Part shown: in pieces, positions 60,761 through 64,000 of the stretch
Layout: each line of letters opens with the position of its first letter
Numbering within the stretch: the stretch's first letter is position 1
Assembly: GCA_963839285.1 (NCBI GenBank)
Contig: CAWIUN010000006.1
Span: 88,710 to 152,709 of the forward strand
Direction of reading: 5' to 3'
DNA from: DASSSQ01 sp963839285
GTDB taxonomy: Bacteria; Actinomycetota; Thermoleophilia; Gaiellales; Gaiellaceae
DNA length: 64,000 nucleotides
The notes under the pieces: generated by a model
Databases searched by the model: none
Seen by the model: the letters and a program-made list of their open reading frames with translations, nothing else
What the model was told of the DNA's origin: nothing
Program-made: the position numbers and the translations under genes

Positions 60761-61687
60761 GCCGACGGGTACTGGTCACCGGCGGCGGCGGCTTCATCGG
60801 CTCGAACCTCGTCCGCGGCCTGCTCGACCGCGGCGACGAGGTGCGCGTGCTCGACAACTTCGCCACCGGCAGCCGCGGCAACCTCGAGGGGCTCGAGGTC
60901 GAGGTGGTCGAGGGCGAGCTCCGCTCCTACGAGCGCGTCCACAACGCCGTCCGCGGCGTCGAGGTCGTCTTCCACCTCGGCGCGCTCGGCTCGGTGCCGC
61001 GCTCGGTGCAGGATCCGCTGACGACGAGCGCCGTCAACGTCGAGGGGACGCTGAACGTGCTGCTCGCGGCCCGCGACGAGGGCGTGCGCCGCGTCGTCTT
61101 CGCGTCGTCGTCGTCGGTCTACGGCAGCGCCCCCCAGCTGCCGGCGCACGAGTCGATGCCCGTCGACCCGATCTCGCCCTACGGCGTCGCCAAGCTGGCC
61201 GCGGAGCGCTACTGCGTCTCGTTCTCGCGCGTCTACCACTCGTTCGAGACCGTCGTCCTGCGCTACTTCAACGTCTTCGGCCCGCGCCAGAACCCGTTCT
61301 CGCAGTACGCCGCGGTCGTGCCGCTCTTCATCACCTCGATCGCCGCCGGCGAGCCGGTGACGATCTTCGGCGACGGCGGCCAGTCCCGCGACTTCACCTA
61401 CGTCGAGAACGTCGTCGAGGCGAACCTGCTCGCCGCGGACGCGGCCGACGCCAACGGCCGCATCTTCAACGTCGCCGCGGGCTCGCCGAAGAGCGTCAAC
61501 GAGCTCGCCGACACGATCGGCGACGCTGCTCGGCAAGCCGGTCGAGAAGCGGTACGAGCCGCCGCGGCCCGGCGACCTGCGCGACTCCTACGCCGACGTC
61601 GGCGCCGCCGGGGAGACGCTCGGCTGGCGCGTCGCCGTCGGCTTCGAGGACGGGCTGCGGCGGACCGCGGAGACGCTGCTTGGCTGA
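60757..61687 (+). CDS. Nucleotide-sugar 4-epimerase (WbpP/GalE-like; one frame break)
   Basis: About 309 residues. VLVTGGGGFIGSNLVRGLLD, VLDNFATGSRGNLEGLEVEV, VFHLGALGSVPRSVQDPLTT (the SVPRSVxDP motif found in WbpP-type UDP-HexNAc epimerases), FASSSSVYGSAPQLPAHESM, YGVAKLAAERYCVSFSRVYH, YFNVFGPRQNPFSQYAAVVP, FGDGGQSRDFTYVENVVEAN. An extra base near 61530 after LADTI; it continues TLLGKPVEKRYEPPRPGDLR. The stop overlaps the next start by 8 bp. Confidence 0.87.
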
Positions 61688-62879
61688 ACCGTCCGTGGGT
61701 GGGCCGTCCGTCGATGAGCCGATCCGGGTGCTGCGCGTGATCGCGCGGCTGAACATGGGCGGTCCCGCGCTGCACGTCGCCTACCTGACCGAGGGCCTCG
61801 CGAGCCGCGGCTACGAGACCACGCTCGTCGCCGGCTCGCTCGCCCGGGGCGAGGAGTCGATGCAGTTCGTCGCCGAGGCGCACGGCGTGCGCGTGCATGC
61901 GATCAGCGAGCTCCACCGCGAGATCTCGCTCCTCCGCGACGTGACGGCGACGATCCGGCTGGCGCAGCTGATCCGCCGGGAGCGGCCGCAGATCGTCCAC
62001 ACGCACACGGCGAAGGCCGGCGCGCTCGGCCGCGTCGCCGCCGTCCTGGCCGGGAAGCCGCGGCCGATCGTCGTCCACACCTTCCACGGCCACGTCCTGC
62101 GCGGCTACTTCGGGCCGCTTCGGACCGCCGCGTTCCGGCTCGTCGAGACGCTGCTCGCGCGCGTGTCCGACGTCCTGATCGCGGTCGGGCCGCAGGTGCG
62201 CGACGAGCTCGTCTCGCTCGGGGTCGCCCCGGCGGAGAAGTTCGAGGTGATCCGGCTCGGCATCGCCCTCGACGAGCGGGTCGCCGACGGCGCCGAGGCG
62301 CGCGCCGAGGCCCGGCGGCTGCTGGGCGTCCCCGCCGACCGCTTCGTCGTCGGCTGGATCGGCCGCATCACGGGCATCAAGCGCCCGCACGACGTGCTGC
62401 TCGCGTTCAGGAAGCTGCGCGACCGAGGCGTCGAGGCCTCGCTCTGCCTCGTCGGCGACGGCCCGAACCGGGACGCGGTCGAGCGGCATGCGAGCGAGCT
62501 CGGGATCGCGCGGGACTGCCTCTACCTCGGCTACCAGGACGACGTCTCGCGCTGGTACGCGCTGCTCGACGCCTTCCTGCTCACCTCCGCCAACGAGGGC
62601 ACACCGGTGACGGCGATCGAGGCGCTCGCCGCCGGCAAGCCCGTCGTCTCCACGGCCGTCGGCGGCGTCCCCGACGTGGTCATCGACGGCGTCGACGGCT
62701 TCCTGGCGCCCGCCGGGGACACGGACGCCCTGGCCGAGGCGCTCGCCCGGCTCGCGGGCGACCCCGAGCTCCGCGCGAGGATGGGCGAGGCGGGCCGCGG
62801 TCGCGTGCTCGAGCAGTACGCGGTCGAGCGGCTGCTCGACGACGTCGACCGGCTCTACCGCCGCCTGCTCGACCGCTGA
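61680..62879 (+). CDS. GT-B glycosyltransferase, family 4
   Basis: 399 residues, intact. VLRVIARLNMGGPALHVAYL (GG loop), PQIVHTHTAKAGALGRVAAV, VHTFHGHVLRGYFGPLRTAA, DVLIAVGPQVRDELVSLGVA, VVGWIGRITGIKRPHDVLLA, AFLLTSANEGTPVTAIEALA (EX7E-type site), GGVPDVVIDGVDGFLAPAGD. TTG 61680 keeps the overlap with the epimerase gene; GTG 61695 is the alternative. Confidence 0.9.
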   Translation: MAEPSVGGPSVDEPIRVLRVIARLNMGGPALHVAYLTEGLASRGYETTLVAGSLARGEESMQFVAEAHGVRVHAISELHREISLLRDVTATIRLAQLIRRERPQIVHTHTAKAGALGRVAAVLAGKPRPIVVHTFHGHVLRGYFGPLRTAAFRLVETLLARVSDVLIAVGPQVRDELVSLGVAPAEKFEVIRLGIALDERVADGAEARAEARRLLGVPADRFVVGWIGRITGIKRPHDVLLAFRKLRDRGVEASLCLVGDGPNRDAVERHASELGIARDCLYLGYQDDVSRWYALLDAFLLTSANEGTPVTAIEALAAGKPVVSTAVGGVPDVVIDGVDGFLAPAGDTDALAEALARLAGDPELRARMGEAGRGRVLEQYAVERLLDDVDRLYRRLLDR

Positions 62880-62882
62880 CCC

Positions 62883-63413
62883 GTGCGCCTCGCTCTGATC
62901 GCGTTCGGGGTGCTCGTCGCCGCGTGGGCCGCGGCCGCCGCCTTCCTCTTCGCCTGGCCGCGGGAGGACGCCGTCCCGGGACGCGCCGACGCGGTGGTCG
63001 TGCTCGCCGGCGACTCGGGCCACAGGCTCCCGGGCGGCCTGCAGCTCGTCCGGCGCGGGGTCGCGCCGACGCTCGTCCTCTCCCGCGAGCCGCGGCGCTG
63101 GCGCACCGGGAGGCGCCTCTGCGCGAACGGCGGCGGCGGCTTCCGCGTCGTCTGCTTCCGCGCCGAGCCCTACAGCACGCGCGGCGAGGCGCGGACGGTG
63201 GCGAGGCTGGCGCGCGAGCGCGGCTGGCGCTCGCTCGTCGTCGTCACCTCGGGCTACCACGTCACCCGCGCGCGCATCCTCTTCCGCCGCTGCTTCGCGG
63301 GCCGCGTGTCCGTGACCGGGGTCGACTACGACCGTCGCTGGCTGCCGCTCGACCTGGCGCTCGAGACGGTCAAGCTCGCCCGCGCCGAGACGACCTCGCG
63401 CGTCGCCTGCTAG
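62883..63413 (+). CDS. YdcF/DUF218-like membrane-anchored protein
   Basis: 176 residues. One N-terminal helix (LALIAFGVLVAAWAAAAAFL) and a DUF218 domain: RADAVVVLAGDSGHRLPGGL, PTLVLSREPRRWRTG, YSTRGEARTVARLARERGWR, SLVVVTSGYHVTRARILFRR (the S-xYHxxRA motif of the family). Often encoded with envelope glycan genes; proposed to act on lipid carriers or sugar phosphates, but unproven. The 3' end overlaps the convergent sugar transferase gene by 4 bp. Confidence 0.85.
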   Translation: MRLALIAFGVLVAAWAAAAAFLFAWPREDAVPGRADAVVVLAGDSGHRLPGGLQLVRRGVAPTLVLSREPRRWRTGRRLCANGGGGFRVVCFRAEPYSTRGEARTVARLARERGWRSLVVVTSGYHVTRARILFRRCFAGRVSVTGVDYDRRWLPLDLALETVKLARAETTSRVAC

Positions 63414-63991
63414 GCGGTCCGCCAGCCGCCGGTCTCGCCCTTGTAGGTGCCGCCGAAGAGGGCGAGCGGCGTCCGCAGCAGGATCTCCAGGTCGACGCGC
63501 GGCGAGCGGTGCTCCACGTACCAGACGTCGAGCTCGATCCGCTCGGCCCAGGGCAGGGTCGCGCGGCCGTGGATCTGGGCCCAGCCGGTGATCCCCGGCC
63601 TGACCTCGAGCCGGCGGCGCTGGCGCTCGTCGTAGCGTTCGACCTGGTAGCGGAGCGTCGGCCGCGGCCCGATCAGGCTCATGTCGCCGCGGACGACGTT
63701 CCAGAGCTGCGGCAGCTCGTCGAGCGAGAGCCTCCGGAGGACGCGGCCGACCCGCGTGATCCGCGCGTCGCCCCGGTCGACGGCGTAGCCCGCGCCGAGC
63801 TTCTCGGCGCCGACGACCATCGTCCGCAGCTTCAGCAGCTCGAAGTCGACGCCGCCGGCGCCGACGCGCGTCTGCCGGTAGAGGACGGGGCCGCCGTCCT
63901 CGAGCTTGACCGCGGCCGCGGCAGCGGCGAGCAGCGGGCTCGCGACCACGAGCCCGAGCCCGGCGAGCGCGAGGTCGAGCGCCCGGTTCAC
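63410..63991 (-). CDS. Short PglC-like phosphoglycosyl transferase
   Basis: 193 residues: one re-entrant helix (NRALDLALAGLGLVVASPLL) plus the catalytic domain of monotopic phosphoglycosyl transferases. VLYRQTRVGAGGVDFELLKL, RTMVVGAEKL, LRRLSLDELPQLWNVVRGDM (the D-E dyad is at LDE), SLIGPRPTLRYQVERYDERQ, RPGITGWAQIHGRATLPWAE, ILLRTPLALFGG. Starts a glycan chain on undecaprenyl phosphate. GTG 63991; an upstream start beyond the window is possible but unlikely. Confidence 0.9.
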   Translation of the reverse strand: MNRALDLALAGLGLVVASPLLAAAAAAVKLEDGGPVLYRQTRVGAGGVDFELLKLRTMVVGAEKLGAGYAVDRGDARITRVGRVLRRLSLDELPQLWNVVRGDMSLIGPRPTLRYQVERYDERQRRRLEVRPGITGWAQIHGRATLPWAERIELDVWYVEHRSPRVDLEILLRTPLALFGGTYKGETGGWRTA

Positions 63992-64000
63992 GCGCAGCCG

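Noticed and set aside
1..64000. Programmed +1 ribosomal frameshifting as a general mechanism
   Set aside because: The break sites share no slippery heptamer, rare codon or stop context, and some genes have three or four. Consensus error is far simpler.
1..64000. tRNA, rRNA or riboswitch genes
   Set aside because: I looked for T-loop GGTTCGAATCC-like stretches and other RNA signatures in the gaps and saw none convincing; most gaps are shorter than 60 bp.

Overview
The window is about 64 kb of very GC-rich DNA (visibly above 70% G+C, third codon positions almost always G or C). Starts are often GTG or TTG, and most neighbouring genes overlap by 4 nt (GTGA or ATGA). A coenzyme F420 operon, an actinobacterial-style SPFH/NfeD pair and a dense glycan locus suggest a Thermoleophilia-type actinobacterium (Gaiellales or Solirubrobacterales). 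That placement is inferred from gene content and style, not from a marker gene. I recognised no rRNA, tRNA, CRISPR array, insertion sequence or phage gene.

Layout. 1-8 kb: the start of an ABC ATPase, a secreted protein, a berberine-bridge-type FAD oxidoreductase, a small zinc-ribbon protein, a methylmalonate/malonate-semialdehyde dehydrogenase divergent from a class III aminotransferase (together a plausible beta-amino-acid catabolic pair), and two tandem GNAT paralogues. 8-14.4 kb: a four-GAF GGDEF/HD-GYP protein behind the F420 operon cofC-cofD-npdG-cofE. 14.4-18.3 kb: a PHP protein with a polymerase-X-like but catalytically degenerate front half, a 2-hydroxyacid dehydrogenase, and SPFH plus NfeD. 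18.3-25.4 kb: hemH and hemE interleaved with a Wzt/Wzm-type polysaccharide ABC exporter, an ion-channel-like protein, a GMC-like oxidoreductase and a small unknown. 25.4-64 kb: a surface-polysaccharide island with about 20 glycosyltransferases, two GT-C/ArnT-like membrane enzymes, three kinds of phosphoglycosyl transferase (a WecA-like enzyme fused to a FlaA1/CapD-like half, a WbaP-like enzyme, a short PglC-like enzyme), two MOP-fold flippases, an O-antigen-ligase-like protein, nucleotide-sugar epimerases/dehydratases including a GDP-fucose-synthase-like protein, a deacetylase and methyltransferases.

How it works together. Phosphoglycosyl transferases load the first sugar onto undecaprenyl phosphate, the GT-A and GT-B enzymes extend it, flippases or the Wzm/Wzt exporter move the product across the membrane, and the ligase/GT-C proteins finish it. 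Two long minus-strand operons (39733 to 30619 and 58610 to about 48200) and several short plus-strand ones carry this work.

Caveat. About 37 single-base frame breaks interrupt otherwise well-conserved genes. By my reading about 34 are extra bases and 3 are missing bases. I treat them as probable assembly or consensus errors and give each gene as its full inferred span. The most unusual structures are a 15-bp palindrome (GTGAC-N5-GTCAC) that sits in frame in the interdomain linker of two GT-B glycosyltransferases (four copies at a 51-bp period in one of them) and also between genes, and a separate element of about 85 bp that occurs three times in convergent intergenic regions.
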